This document shows, in pieces, positions 17,784 to 27,747 of a DNA stretch of 64,000 nucleotides. The first letter of the stretch is position 1. Each line of letters opens with the position of its first letter. Source of the DNA: Paraburkholderia silviterrae (lineage in GTDB: Bacteria; Pseudomonadota; Gammaproteobacteria; Burkholderiales; Burkholderiaceae); NCBI RefSeq assembly GCF_004353915.1, contig NZ_SMRP01000002.1, positions 396,574-460,573 on the forward strand, given 5' to 3'. Position numbers and translations under genes: made by a program. Under the pieces are notes generated by a model, which had not been told where the DNA came from, did not search any database, and worked only from the letters and a program-made list of their open reading frames with translations.

Positions 17784-18284
17784 TTATTGCAGCGGCGGAA
17801 TCACGAGCACCTGGCCCGGATAGATCTTGTCCGGGCTCTTGAGCATCGGCGTGTTCGCCTGGAAGATGACGTCGTTCTTCGCGCCACTGCCGTAGTACTT
17901 CTCGGCGATCTTCCAGAGGTTGTCGCCCGCGACCACGGTGTGGTGCTGCGCTTGCGGCGCCGGATTCGTCACGGTCATCTGGTCGTCGACCTTGTCCACG
18001 TTCTGGACATTGCCGGCGGCCACGAGAATCTTTTCCTTCGTTGCCTGGTCGGCCGCATTGCCGCTCACCGTGACCGTGTGCGAGACGCCGTCATAGGTCA
18101 CGCCGAGGTTGTCGGCGTTCAGGCCCTGCGCGCGGATGTAGGCGGCGATCGCATCGCCGGCCTTCTGGTTCAGGTCGGCGAGATTCGCGGCCGGTGCGGC
18201 TGCGGTTTCGGCCGCCTGGGCCGGTGCGGCCGCGGCGCCGAACAGCTTCTCGCCGGCTTCCTTGATGAAGTTGATAATGCCCAT
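17784..18284 (-). CDS. kbp: BON-LysM protein, Kbp (YgaU) family
   Basis: A 166-aa protein matching E. coli Kbp/YgaU closely. N-terminus MGIINFIKEAGEKLFGA; a BON domain at about residues 35-100 (GVTYDGVSHTVTVSGNAADQATKEKILVAAGNVQNVDKVDDQM); a LysM domain at 113-166 (HHTVVAGDNLWKIAEKYYGSG, MLKSPDKIYPGQVLVIP). E. coli Kbp is a soluble cytoplasmic potassium-binding protein, and no signal peptide is present here either. An Ala-rich stretch after residue 17 is longer than in E. coli. AGGAGTG precedes the ATG. Confidence 0.88.
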   Translation of the reverse strand: MGIINFIKEAGEKLFGAAAAPAQAAETAAAPAANLADLNQKAGDAIAAYIRAQGLNADNLGVTYDGVSHTVTVSGNAADQATKEKILVAAGNVQNVDKVDDQMTVTNPAPQAQHHTVVAGDNLWKIAEKYYGSGAKNDVIFQANTPMLKSPDKIYPGQVLVIPPLQ

Positions 18285-18854
18285 CGATCACACTCCTCAC
18301 GTGCTGGGATTGGTTGCGTAGCCACGCATCGGGTAGCGGGTCCACCTTGCACCGTCTACATGACAGACGAATGAAAGCATGATTCTAGAAACGCGGGCAC
18401 GAAGACGTCCAGCGCCGCAGCGTTAAAGAGTGTGAAAAGAAGGGGAACTCCGCGGCATGCATTGCGCGAGAGCAGGGGTGGGTGTGATGTGGAGGAGGGT
18501 GCTGCTGTGCGCTGAGTGCGCGAAGGCTGACAGGGTGCCGCGATCCGACAGGCGGACACCCGGAGACAACGTCTGACCGACCAAGGCTTCCCCGTCGTCA
18601 CCGAGTGCCGCTTTCGGACCCCACTGGCCGCCCTCAGCCCAGAGCGGCCCCGATTTGCTCCGCGGCGGTTGCCGCCACCACGAAGCGCCCCACTTGTGGC
18701 CGTCGCGCGCGTGCGCGCCAGCCTGAATTTTTGTGTGATCTACCGCTGTAGAAGCATTCTTTCGAGAAGCGTTGCGCGCGAAGCCCGCGCGCAACGCCTC
18801 AACTCCATCACTGGGCTCAAAGATGAGCTCAGCAGGCGATCAAGCCGCCAGGAC
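18285..18854. other. Noncoding or decayed region between kbp and glxR
   Basis: About 570 bases without a gene I can defend. A 123-codon frame on the minus strand (18423-18794) has no ribosome site, no recognisable motif and unusual Trp/Ser/Pro-rich content (HKWGASWWRQPPRSKSGPLW). It may be chance, or the residue of a repeated or transposed sequence. The glxR end has no obvious T-rich terminator. Confidence 0.4.
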
Positions 18855-19748
18855 TTACGACTTCTTGCCTTCGGTGATCTCGAAGTTCGCCATGATCTCG
18901 AGTGCGCGGATCATCGCCGAGTGGTCCCATGCCTTGCCGCCGTTCGCGGCGCACACGCTGAAGAGCTGCTGCGCGCTTGCGGTGTGCGGCAGGGCGATGC
19001 CCAGCTTGCGTGCGCCGTCGATCGCGAGGTTCAGGTCCTTCTGGTGCAGCTCGATACGGAAGCCCGGGTCGAACGTGCGCTTGGTCATGCGCTCGCCGTG
19101 CACTTCGAGAATGCGCGACGAAGCGAAGCCGCCCATCAGTGCGCGGCGAACGCGCTCCGGATCGGCACCCGAGCGTGCGGCGAACAGCAGGGCTTCGGCC
19201 ACGGCTTCGATGTTCAGCGCGACGATGATCTGGTTCGCGACCTTGGTGGTTTGCCCCGCGCCGTTCTCGCCGATCAGCGAAATGTTCTTGCCCATCAGCT
19301 CGAACAGCGGCTTGGCGATTTCGAACGACTTCTCCGGGCCGCCGACCATGATCGTGAGCGTCGCTTCGCGCGCGCCCACTTCGCCGCCCGAGACCGGTGC
19401 GTCGAGGTAGTCGCAGCCGAGCGCGTTGATCTGCTTGGCGAACTCTTGCGTTTCGATCGGCGAGATCGAGCTCATGTCGATCACGAGCTTGCCGGCCGAG
19501 AGGCCCTTCGCGACGCCGTCATCGGCGAACAGGACCTTCTGCACGTCGGGGGTGTCCGGCACCATCAGGATGACGATGTCCGAAGCCTGCGCCACGGCCG
19601 TCGAGTCGGCGACCACGGTGGTCTGCTTTTGCAGGTCTTCAGGCACCGGGAACTTGCCGTTCACGACGAGCGAGTGGCCGCCCTTGAGCAGGTTGCGCGC
19701 CATGTGCGAGCCCATGATGCCGAGGCCGATAAAACCAATCTTTGCCAT
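18855..19748 (-). CDS. glxR: Tartronate semialdehyde reductase
   Basis: 2-hydroxy-3-oxopropionate reductase (297 aa), converting tartronate semialdehyde to D-glycerate with NAD(P)H. Beta-hydroxyacid dehydrogenase signatures: Rossmann IGFIGLGIMGSHMARNLLK at the N-terminus, catalytic region DAPVSGGEVGAREATLTIMVGG, and ENGAGQTTKVANQIIVALNIEAVAEAL with the catalytic Lys. The C-terminus is DPGFRIELHQKDLNLAIDGARKLGIALP. It is third in gcl-hyi-glxR, which fixes the pathway as glyoxylate to glycerate. Confidence 0.95.
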   Translation of the reverse strand: MAKIGFIGLGIMGSHMARNLLKGGHSLVVNGKFPVPEDLQKQTTVVADSTAVAQASDIVILMVPDTPDVQKVLFADDGVAKGLSAGKLVIDMSSISPIETQEFAKQINALGCDYLDAPVSGGEVGAREATLTIMVGGPEKSFEIAKPLFELMGKNISLIGENGAGQTTKVANQIIVALNIEAVAEALLFAARSGADPERVRRALMGGFASSRILEVHGERMTKRTFDPGFRIELHQKDLNLAIDGARKLGIALPHTASAQQLFSVCAANGGKAWDHSAMIRALEIMANFEITEGKKS

Positions 19749-19865
19749 CTCTATGTCTCCGTTGAGTCGAATGCGGTTCGATGTGTGGGTCGACGCGACC
19801 CGGCGCGCACCCAGTGCAGCGGGCGCGTCACGCGAGCAGCGGTCAAGGCTGACGATGCGGACTGA

Positions 19866-20663
19866 TCAGGCGAGTTCCGCCGCGCGCCGCTGCGCGCTGC
19901 GCAGCCAGCTCAAGCCCTCGACGGTCGTCGTGCGCGGCTTGTATTCGCAGCCGATGTAGCCCTCGTAGCCGAGCGTGTCGAGCAGATCGAACAGGAAGGG
20001 GTAGTTGATTTCGCCCGTGCCCGGCTCGTTGCGGCCCGGGTTGTCGGCGAGCTGGATGTGGGCGATCTTCGCGAAGTGCTTCTTGATCGTCGCGGCGAGC
20101 TCGCCTTCCATCCGTTGCATGTGATAGATGTCGTACTGCAGGAACACGTTGTCCGAGCCCGTTTGCGCGATCACGTCGAGCGCTTCGGCCGAACGGTTCA
20201 GCGCAAAGCCCGGGATGTCGTACGAATTGCACGGCTCGACGAGCAGGCGGATGCCTTCGCGCTTGAGCTCGCCAGCGGCGTAGCCCAGGTTCTCGACGAT
20301 GGTCGCGAGCGCCGTGTCGCGCTCGACGCCGGCCGTCGGAATACCCACGAGGCAGTTCAGTTGCGGCACGTTCAGTGCCTTGGCGTATTCGATTGCGCGT
20401 CCGACGCCTTCCTTGAACTCGCCCTTGCGATCGGGCAGGCAGGCGATACCGCGCTCGCCGCCTTCCCAGTTGCCGGCGGGCAGGTTGTGCAGCACGAGCT
20501 TGAGGTTGTGCGCGGCGAGGCGCTCGGCCAGCTCCGCGGCTTTGTACGGATACGGGAACAGGAATTCGACGGCATCGAAGCCCGCCTCGGCTGCCGCGGC
20601 AAAGCGGTCGAGGAACGGCACTTCGTTGAACAGCATGGTGAGATTCGCTGCGAATTTTGGCAT
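19866..20663 (-). CDS. hyi: Hydroxypyruvate isomerase
   Basis: A 265-aa TIM-barrel enzyme interconverting hydroxypyruvate and tartronate semialdehyde. Hyi signatures: MPKFAANLTMLFNEVPFLDRFAAAAEAGFDAVEFLFPYPY, LVLHNLPAGNWEGGERGIACLPDR, VEPCNSYDIPGFALN, FLQYDIYHMQRMEGELAATI, LADNPGRNEPGTGEINYPF (Glu/His/Asp ligands). It lies between gcl and glxR with 119- and 117-base gaps and the same strand, so they are probably co-transcribed. Confidence 0.95.
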   Translation of the reverse strand: MPKFAANLTMLFNEVPFLDRFAAAAEAGFDAVEFLFPYPYKAAELAERLAAHNLKLVLHNLPAGNWEGGERGIACLPDRKGEFKEGVGRAIEYAKALNVPQLNCLVGIPTAGVERDTALATIVENLGYAAGELKREGIRLLVEPCNSYDIPGFALNRSAEALDVIAQTGSDNVFLQYDIYHMQRMEGELAATIKKHFAKIAHIQLADNPGRNEPGTGEINYPFLFDLLDTLGYEGYIGCEYKPRTTTVEGLSWLRSAQRRAAELA

Positions 20664-20782
20664 GGTGCTGGGTCTCGCGGGTCGGTCAGTAAAAAGGAAA
20701 TCAGGCAGGCGACGCGCCGGTACGGGGCGCGCCGCCTGCTTTGAGCACGCACGAGGGCGTTGCTCAGTTCAATGCGCTCTGC

Positions 20783-22567
<1,785 letters not shown>

Positions 22568-22679
22568 GAAAAGTCTCCTGAATATGGCAAATGGCTGAAA
22601 TGGCTACGCATTGGATACAGCGTTTGATGGCCACTGTAGGCTCGCAGGAAAGGTTTGATAAGATCAGTCCGGGTCGTTT

Positions 22680-22703
22680 ATTCCGAAACAAAAAGTATGG
22701 AAT
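22680..22703. promoter_or_regulatory. Candidate LysR-regulator site in the gcl control region
   Basis: ATTCC and GGAAT form an inverted repeat across a 14-base AT-rich spacer in the 240-base gap between divergent gcl and the LysR gene. Position and form (interrupted dyad) suit a LysR operator, but the half-sites are short. Confidence 0.4.
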
Positions 22704-22807
22704 GCCGTGGGGCGGCGCTTTCGGGCGCCAGCTCCCGCAGGCAGGCCGTGCGCCGGCGCCTTCGGTGCGCGGCATGGCGTCGCAGTAGGCGACACAGGAG
22801 ACAGGCG

Positions 22808-23719
22808 ATGGACCGCTTCAAGCAGATCGAAACCTTCGTGCGCGTGGCCGACGCGGGCAGCCTCGCGGCCGCCGCGCTCGAGGAAGGCGTCTCGCCGGTC
22901 ATACTCGGGCGCCGGATCGACGCGCTCGAAAAGCGCCTTGGCGTGAAACTCATGTACCGCTCGACCCGGCGGCTCGTGGTGAGCGAAGAGGGCGGCGCGT
23001 TCCTCGAGCGTTGCCGCGGCCTGCTGGCGGAATGGGAACAGGCTGAAAACGAGCTCTCGGCGGGGCGGCGCGTGGTGAACGGGCACCTGATCGTTTCGGC
23101 GCCGGCGGCCTTCGGTCGCAAGCACGTGGCGCCGCTCGCGCCCGCGTTTCTGGCCGACAAGCCAGAGCTGCAAGTCTCGTTCAACCTGACCGATCGTGTG
23201 GTCGATCTGGTGCGCGAGGGCTATGACCTGTCGATTCGCATTGGCGGGTCCGTCGACCCGAATTTCGTCGCCGTGAAGCTCGCCACGAACCGGCGCGTGG
23301 TGTGCGGCACGCCCGAATACTTTCGCAAGCACGGCAAGCCGAAGACGCTCGAAGACCTGCCCAGTCACAATTGCCTCGCGTTCAATCTGCAGGGCGGCCA
23401 GAACCGCGGCTGGTATTTCCGCCGCAACGGCAAGCTCGCGACTGTGCGCGTGGGCGGCACGCTCGACTGCAACGACGGCGAGCTGCTGCACCGCTGGGTG
23501 ACCGAGGGGCTCGGGCTCGGCTGGCGCTCGACGTGGGAGATCGACGCGCAACTCGCGCGCGGCGAGCTCGAGACCGTGCTCGACGAGTACGCGCTACCTG
23601 ATTACGACATCCTCGCCGTCTATCCGCAGCAGCGTTACGTGCCGGCCAAGGTGCGCTATTTCATCGACTATCTGAAGGAGGTCTACGCGCGGCCGGGGTA
23701 CTGGAGCGGTGTGGTGTGA
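22808..23719 (+). CDS. LysR-family transcriptional regulator
   Basis: A 303-aa LysR regulator. Winged helix at residues 1-60 (MDRFKQIETFVRVADAGSLAAAALEEGVSPVILGRRIDALEKRLG; VILGRRIDALE is the recognition helix). The effector domain has DRVVDLVREGYDLSIRIGG and TEGLGLGWRSTWEID. It is of the CrgA/DsdC-like group common in Burkholderia. Divergent orientation from gcl-hyi-glxR suggests it controls glyoxylate use. The ATG at 22808 follows ACAGGAGACAGG. The specific effector is unknown. Confidence 0.88.
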   Translation: MDRFKQIETFVRVADAGSLAAAALEEGVSPVILGRRIDALEKRLGVKLMYRSTRRLVVSEEGGAFLERCRGLLAEWEQAENELSAGRRVVNGHLIVSAPAAFGRKHVAPLAPAFLADKPELQVSFNLTDRVVDLVREGYDLSIRIGGSVDPNFVAVKLATNRRVVCGTPEYFRKHGKPKTLEDLPSHNCLAFNLQGGQNRGWYFRRNGKLATVRVGGTLDCNDGELLHRWVTEGLGLGWRSTWEIDAQLARGELETVLDEYALPDYDILAVYPQQRYVPAKVRYFIDYLKEVYARPGYWSGVV

Positions 23720-24074
23720 GCCTGGCGCCCGCTTTCGCCCTGGTTGTGCGGTGTGTACGCGCAACGTGGCCGACGGGAATCACGCCGCTCATCGGCTATG
23801 GCGGGCGGCGACTGGGATTGCGCCGCACGCGCTTGACTGTTCGGCCGGTTTGCGCCCCCGTGCAGTCCCGATTTATTTTCTTTTTCGTCCGCATTTCGCG
23901 GGAATAAACTGGCCGCTGCGCAAGTAATGCATGTGCGGGACCGGTGTACTGGAGCCGTGTCGACGCCGGGCTGCGCGGGCGAACAGAATGTGCGGCGCGG
24001 CAAAGGGCGCTGGCGTGCGCGCCGGGTGTGGCTGAAGCCGCACGGCGCGCGAGGCGTGGGGCACGGGGGACAAC
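23720..24074 (+). other. Intergenic region with possible ECF promoter
   Basis: No gene in 355 bases. A GGGAATAAACT motif at 23900-23910 resembles the GGAATAA-type -35 element used by several ECF sigma groups. It lies about 165 bases before the ECF sigma gene and could be its autoregulated promoter; the matching -10 is not clear. Confidence 0.35.
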
Positions 24075-24896
24075 GTGGGCGAATCCGCGAACGGGCAGGA
24101 CGGCCAGCATGCGCGTGAGGTGCAGAACGGCGCGCATGCCGAGGCCGAGCGCAGCCGCCGTTTTCAGGCGCTGGCGCTGCCGCATCTGGACGCCGCGTAC
24201 AACCTGGCCCGCTGGCTCTCGCGCAATCCCGGCGACGCCGAGGACATCGTGCAGGAAGCGTTTCTGCGCGCCTTTCGCTTCTTCGACACGTTTCGCGGCG
24301 AACAGGCGCGGCCCTGGCTGCTCGCCATCGTGCGGCGCGTCTGGTACGACGAATGGCGGCGGCGCGCGGGCGCGGAGGAAGTGGCGCCGTTCGATGAATT
24401 GCGCGACGACCAGCCGCCCGACGGCTGGGACACGGGCAGCGCCGACCCGGAAGCGCTCGCGATTCGCGCCGAGGATGCGCGGCGCGTGCAGGAGGCGCTG
24501 CAGCGCTTGCCGGTGGAGTATCGCGAGGTGCTGGTGCTGCGCGAGCTGGAGGAGATGGGTTATCGCGAGATCGCGACGGTCATCGACGTGCCGATGGGCA
24601 CGGTGATGTCGCGGCTTGCGCGAGGCCGCAGACGCCTCGCCGCGCTGCTGGCGGTACCGGGGCGCGGCAATGCTGCGCCATGCGGCAGCGGCGTGGCAGG
24701 GCAGACGCAGGGGCAGGGGCAGGCTAGCGGCACAAGCAGCAAGACGGATTACGGGGAAAGCAGCAAAGCGTGGAGACCATCCGGCCGGGGGCCCGACGGC
24801 CGGTTCCGTGAGGAGCCGGCCGTCGACGGCGGACCGCGCGGGCCCAATGATCCGCTTGCGCAAGGCCCTGCTACGGAGGCGCCAGATGAACTGTGA
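24075..24896 (+). CDS. RNA polymerase ECF sigma factor
   Basis: Sigma-70 family ECF factor of 273 aa. Region 2 is LARWLSRNPGDAEDIVQEAFLRAFRFFDTF (about residues 43-73) with WLLAIVRRVWYDEWRRR for -10 recognition. Region 4 is ALQRLPVEYREVLVLRELEEMGYREIATVIDVPMGTVMSRLARGRRRL (about 140-190). It is longer than usual because of an N-terminal about 25-residue polar extension and a low-complexity Gly/Gln/Ser/Pro tail after about 195. Start GTG 24075 has a G-rich ribosome site but is not certain. The last 11 bases overlap the anti-sigma gene. Confidence 0.88.
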   Translation: MGESANGQDGQHAREVQNGAHAEAERSRRFQALALPHLDAAYNLARWLSRNPGDAEDIVQEAFLRAFRFFDTFRGEQARPWLLAIVRRVWYDEWRRRAGAEEVAPFDELRDDQPPDGWDTGSADPEALAIRAEDARRVQEALQRLPVEYREVLVLRELEEMGYREIATVIDVPMGTVMSRLARGRRRLAALLAVPGRGNAAPCGSGVAGQTQGQGQASGTSSKTDYGESSKAWRPSGRGPDGRFREEPAVDGGPRGPNDPLAQGPATEAPDEL

Positions 24897-25845
24897 CGAA
24901 GCGCGCCCGCTGGTCGACGCGAGCATCGACCATGAACTTTCCGCCGCCGACGAATGGCGCGTGCGCGAGCATCTCGCTGGCTGCGCGCAATGCCGCCAGG
25001 AGGCCGCGAACGTGCAGGCCATTTCCCGTATGACGCGTGCGGCGCCCTACCATCGGGCGCCGGAAAGCCTGGCGGTGCGCATTGCGGCGGCTTTGCCGCC
25101 CGTGCAGGCCCAGTCTGCGCAAAACGCCTCAAGCACTCAATATGAAGCGCAAAGCACCGCTGCGGCGACCCCGCGCGGACGATTCCGAGGGTTGCGCTGG
25201 CTATGGCCGCTGTCCGGCACTGGAGCCGGAGCGGCCGGCAGGGGCGGTGGCAATGGCAATGGCCCCGCACGAGGCGGCGTGCCGGGCGGGGCGGATGCGC
25301 TCGGCGTGCCCGCAGCGGGCCTCGCATGGCTTGCCGGCGCCGCGTTGGTCCTCTGTGCCTTGAGCGTGGCGGCGGTCCTGCATCTGCGCAAACCTGCAGC
25401 CGATGGGGCTTTCGTCGACGAACTCGTGGCGAGCCACGTGCGTGCGCAGATCTCCGGGCGCGACCTCGACGTGATTTCCACGGACCGCCATACGGTGAAG
25501 CCATGGTTCAACGGCCGAATCGACTATGCGCCGCCGGTGGAGGATTTCGCCGCGCAAGGCTTCCCGCTCGTGGGCGGGCGCCTCGATTACGTGGGGCGTG
25601 AGCGAGTCGCGGTGCTGGTCTATCGCTACCGCAAGCACGTCATCGACGTCTACGTCTTCCCGCCAGGCTCGACGGGGCCAATGACGGATGCGGCCGCGCC
25701 GCGAGCGAGCGAGGGCTATGCGCTCGAGCGCTGGCAGGCCGCCGGCATGACCTGGTGGGCCGTCACCGATGCGGGGCCGGATGCGCTCGTCGGCCTGCAC
25801 GCGGCGCTCGAGGCGCGCCTGGCGGGCGGCGGCAGCGGCGGCTGA
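24886..25845 (+). CDS. Anti-sigma factor with zinc-binding N-terminus
   Basis: A 319-aa membrane anti-sigma factor. The N-terminal ZAS-type domain includes EHLAGCAQC (H29-x3-C33-x2-C36). A disordered Ser/Ala/Gly-rich linker (about 75-140) precedes one membrane segment at about 144-167 (GLAWLAGAALVLCALSVAAVL). The periplasmic domain carries TDRHTVKPWFNGRIDYAPPVEDFAAQGFPLVGGRLDYVGRERVAVLVYRYRKH-type sequence found in Burkholderia anti-sigma factors. Translationally coupled to the sigma factor by an 11-base overlap; it should hold that sigma at the membrane until an envelope signal. Confidence 0.87.
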   Translation: MNCDEARPLVDASIDHELSAADEWRVREHLAGCAQCRQEAANVQAISRMTRAAPYHRAPESLAVRIAAALPPVQAQSAQNASSTQYEAQSTAAATPRGRFRGLRWLWPLSGTGAGAAGRGGGNGNGPARGGVPGGADALGVPAAGLAWLAGAALVLCALSVAAVLHLRKPAADGAFVDELVASHVRAQISGRDLDVISTDRHTVKPWFNGRIDYAPPVEDFAAQGFPLVGGRLDYVGRERVAVLVYRYRKHVIDVYVFPPGSTGPMTDAAAPRASEGYALERWQAAGMTWWAVTDAGPDALVGLHAALEARLAGGGSGG

Positions 25846-25862
25846 GACACAGCTGAGACACA
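25841..25862 (+). repeat. 11-bp duplication spanning the anti-sigma stop codon
   Basis: GCTGAGACACA repeated twice head to tail. The first TGA (25843-25845) is the stop codon. Confidence 0.8.
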
Positions 25863-25954
25863 GACCGACGCGCGCCAGCGCCGCGAAAGCGGCCGCCCGA
25901 CGCCCTGCGCGGCCGCGCAAGTCCTTGAAAATACGCCCGAAACCACAATTCAGG

Positions 25955-25984
25955 TTGCATGAGCGGAGCGGATCGCGCTACAAT
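25955..25984 (+). promoter_or_regulatory. Sigma-70-type promoter of the rpsF operon
   Basis: TTGCAT at 25955-25960 and TACAAT at 25979-25984 with 18-base spacing, about 75 bases before rpsF. Confidence 0.6.
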
Positions 25985-26060
25985 CTTCGGCTTCTCACTT
26001 GCCGCACCGGTTCCGACGCCCGGGCGGCTTCTATCCAAAAGTAAGCACAAGGAGTGACAC

Positions 26061-26432
26061 ATGCGTCATTATGAAATCGTCTTTATCGTGCATCCCGATC
26101 AAAGCGAGCAAGTGCCCGCGATGATCGAGCGTTACAAGAGCACGATCACGTCGCACGGTGGCCAGATCCACCGCATCGAAGACTGGGGCCGTCGCCAACT
26201 GGCCTACATGATCGAGAAACTCGCGAAGGCTCACTACGTCTGCATGAACATCGAATGCGACCAGGCCACGCTCGACGAACTGGAACACGCGTTCAAGTTC
26301 AACGACGCCGTCCTGCGTCACCTCATCGTCAAGATGAAGAAGGCCGAAACCGGCCCGTCGCCGATGATGAAGGAAGTGCAGCGCGAAGAAGCCAAGAAGG
26401 CGGCTGCCCAGCCGACCGAAGCGCAGGCTTAA
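26061..26432 (+). CDS. rpsF: 30S ribosomal protein S6
   Basis: A 123-aa S6, starting [26 protein letters not shown] with the internal [32 protein letters not shown] typical of bacterial S6. The C-terminal tail is Lys/Ala/Glu-rich ([19 protein letters not shown]). S6 binds the central domain of 16S rRNA with S18, encoded two genes later. First gene of rpsF-priB-rpsR-rplI. AAGGAGTG ribosome site. Confidence 0.98.
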   Translation: MRHYEIVFIVHPDQSEQVPAMIERYKSTITSHGGQIHRIEDWGRRQLAYMIEKLAKAHYVCMNIECDQATLDELEHAFKFNDAVLRHLIVKMKKAETGPSPMMKEVQREEAKKAAAQPTEAQA

Positions 26433-26478
26433 TAACACAAGCCATCAGGATTCGAGCTCAGTTGCCCAAGTTAGCCCC

Positions 26479-26778
26479 GTGAACAGGCTGCAACTCACGG
26501 CTAGCGTCGTGGAACGCGAACCGGTGCGGTACACCCCCGCCGGCGTTCCGATCGCAAGCGTCACGTTGCAGCACCGCACGGAGGTCGTCGAAGCCGGCAT
26601 TGCCCGCTTGGTCGAGCTCACGATGCCCGCGGTGGCGGCCGGCAAGGCCTGCGGTCTCGTCGAAAGCTGCGAGATGGGCGTGGAAGCGCTCTTCACCGGC
26701 TTTCTGGCGAAAAAGCACCGCAACGCGCGAACCCTGGTGTTTCACATCACCGAAATGCAAGGCACAGGAAAGGACTAA
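26479..26778 (+). CDS. priB: Primosomal replication protein N (PriB)
   Basis: A 99-aa single OB-fold protein of the PriB/SSB family ([36 protein letters not shown] ... FHITEMQG). It acts in PriA-dependent replication restart. The start is GTG 26479, which aligns with PriB N-termini. It sits in the conserved position between rpsF and rpsR, with rpsR two bases downstream. Confidence 0.95.
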   Translation: MNRLQLTASVVEREPVRYTPAGVPIASVTLQHRTEVVEAGIARLVELTMPAVAAGKACGLVESCEMGVEALFTGFLAKKHRNARTLVFHITEMQGTGKD

Positions 26779-26780
26779 TC

Positions 26781-27056
26781 ATGCCCCGCCCGACTGGTAA
26801 GAAATTCGACAAGCGTCGTCAACAACAAAACCCGCTCTTCAAGCGCAAGAAGTTCTGCCGCTTCACGGCTGCAAGCGTCGATCAGATCGACTACAAGGAC
26901 CTCGACACGCTGAAGGACTTCATCGGCGAAAACGGCAAGATCACGCCGGCTCGTCTGACGGGTACGAAGGCCCACTATCAGCGTCAGCTGGACACGGCTA
27001 TCAAGCGCGCGCGTTTTCTCGCGCTGATGCCGTACACCGACCAGCACAAGGCCTAA
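26781..27056 (+). CDS. rpsR: 30S ribosomal protein S18
   Basis: A 91-aa S18 with [70 protein letters not shown], the full family pattern. It carries a longer basic N-terminus ([20 protein letters not shown]) common in beta-proteobacteria. Tightly linked to priB. Confidence 0.98.
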   Translation: MPRPTGKKFDKRRQQQNPLFKRKKFCRFTAASVDQIDYKDLDTLKDFIGENGKITPARLTGTKAHYQRQLDTAIKRARFLALMPYTDQHKA

Positions 27057-27083
27057 CAAGACGACGCGATAAGGAGCAATAGA

Positions 27084-27536
27084 ATGCAGATCATTCTTCT
27101 GGATAAAGTCGTCAACGTGGGCAACCTCGGCGACATCGTCAAGGTGAAGGACGGTTACGCACGTAACTTCCTGATCCCGAACAAGAAGGCACGCCGCGCC
27201 ACGAAGGAAGCCATCGCCGAATTCGAAGTTCGCCGCGCTGAACTCGAAAAGGCCGCCGCTGAAAAGCTGGCAGCCGCTCAGGCAGAAGGCGAGAAGCTGA
27301 ACGGCCTGACCGTTCAGATCGGCCAGAAGGCTGGCGTGGACGGCCGTCTGTTCGGCTCGGTCACGAACGCCGACATCGCCGTCGCGCTCACGAAGCAAGG
27401 CTTCGCAGTGGAAAAGGCGCAAGTGCGTCTGCCGGAAGGCCCGCTGAAGATGGTGGGCGACCACCCGGTGCAGGTTTCGCTGCACACCGACGTCCTCGTC
27501 GACGTCACGGTGTCGGTGCTGGGCGAGCACGTCTAA
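27084..27536 (+). CDS. rplI: 50S ribosomal protein L9
   Basis: A 150-aa L9 with the N-terminal 23S rRNA-binding domain [36 protein letters not shown], the connecting helix [27 protein letters not shown], and the C-terminal domain. Full length. AAGGAGCAATAG is the ribosome site. Last gene of the operon, followed by a strong terminator. Confidence 0.98.
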   Translation: MQIILLDKVVNVGNLGDIVKVKDGYARNFLIPNKKARRATKEAIAEFEVRRAELEKAAAEKLAAAQAEGEKLNGLTVQIGQKAGVDGRLFGSVTNADIAVALTKQGFAVEKAQVRLPEGPLKMVGDHPVQVSLHTDVLVDVTVSVLGEHV

Positions 27537-27591
27537 GCATCCAGACGGCCTTGGGGTGACCCGAGGTCGTTTGACCGCTGTCATTTCAAGG

Positions 27592-27623
27592 AAGGCAGGA
27601 GCCCCGCGGCTTCTGCCTTTTTT
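27592..27623 (+). terminator. Terminator of the rpsF-rplI operon
   Basis: AAGGCAG-GAGCC...GGCTT-CTGCCTT stem with a short loop followed by six T. Confidence 0.9.
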
Positions 27624-27642
27624 GTTGCGCGCAAGAGCCGCT

Positions 27643-27708
27643 GCGGTTTTGCCGCCGACTTGCTGCGCTTTTGCCGCTGATTTGCTGGCGTTTTGCTGCT
27701 GGTTTCCG
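27643..27708 (+). repeat. Three imperfect 22-bp repeats before dnaB
   Basis: Three head-to-tail 22-base units beginning GCGGTTTTGCCGCC, GCGCTTTTGCCGCT and GGCGTTTTGCTGCT. They occupy most of the gap between the rplI terminator and dnaB and end 39 bases before its start, so they overlap the likely dnaB promoter or leader. Confidence 0.7.
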
Positions 27709-27747
27709 CTTGTTCCAGGTAGCCGGCTTGTCCGATAATTGCCCTCC

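Noticed and set aside
18423..18794. A 123-aa gene on the minus strand
   Set aside because: No ribosome site, no recognisable domain, atypical composition.
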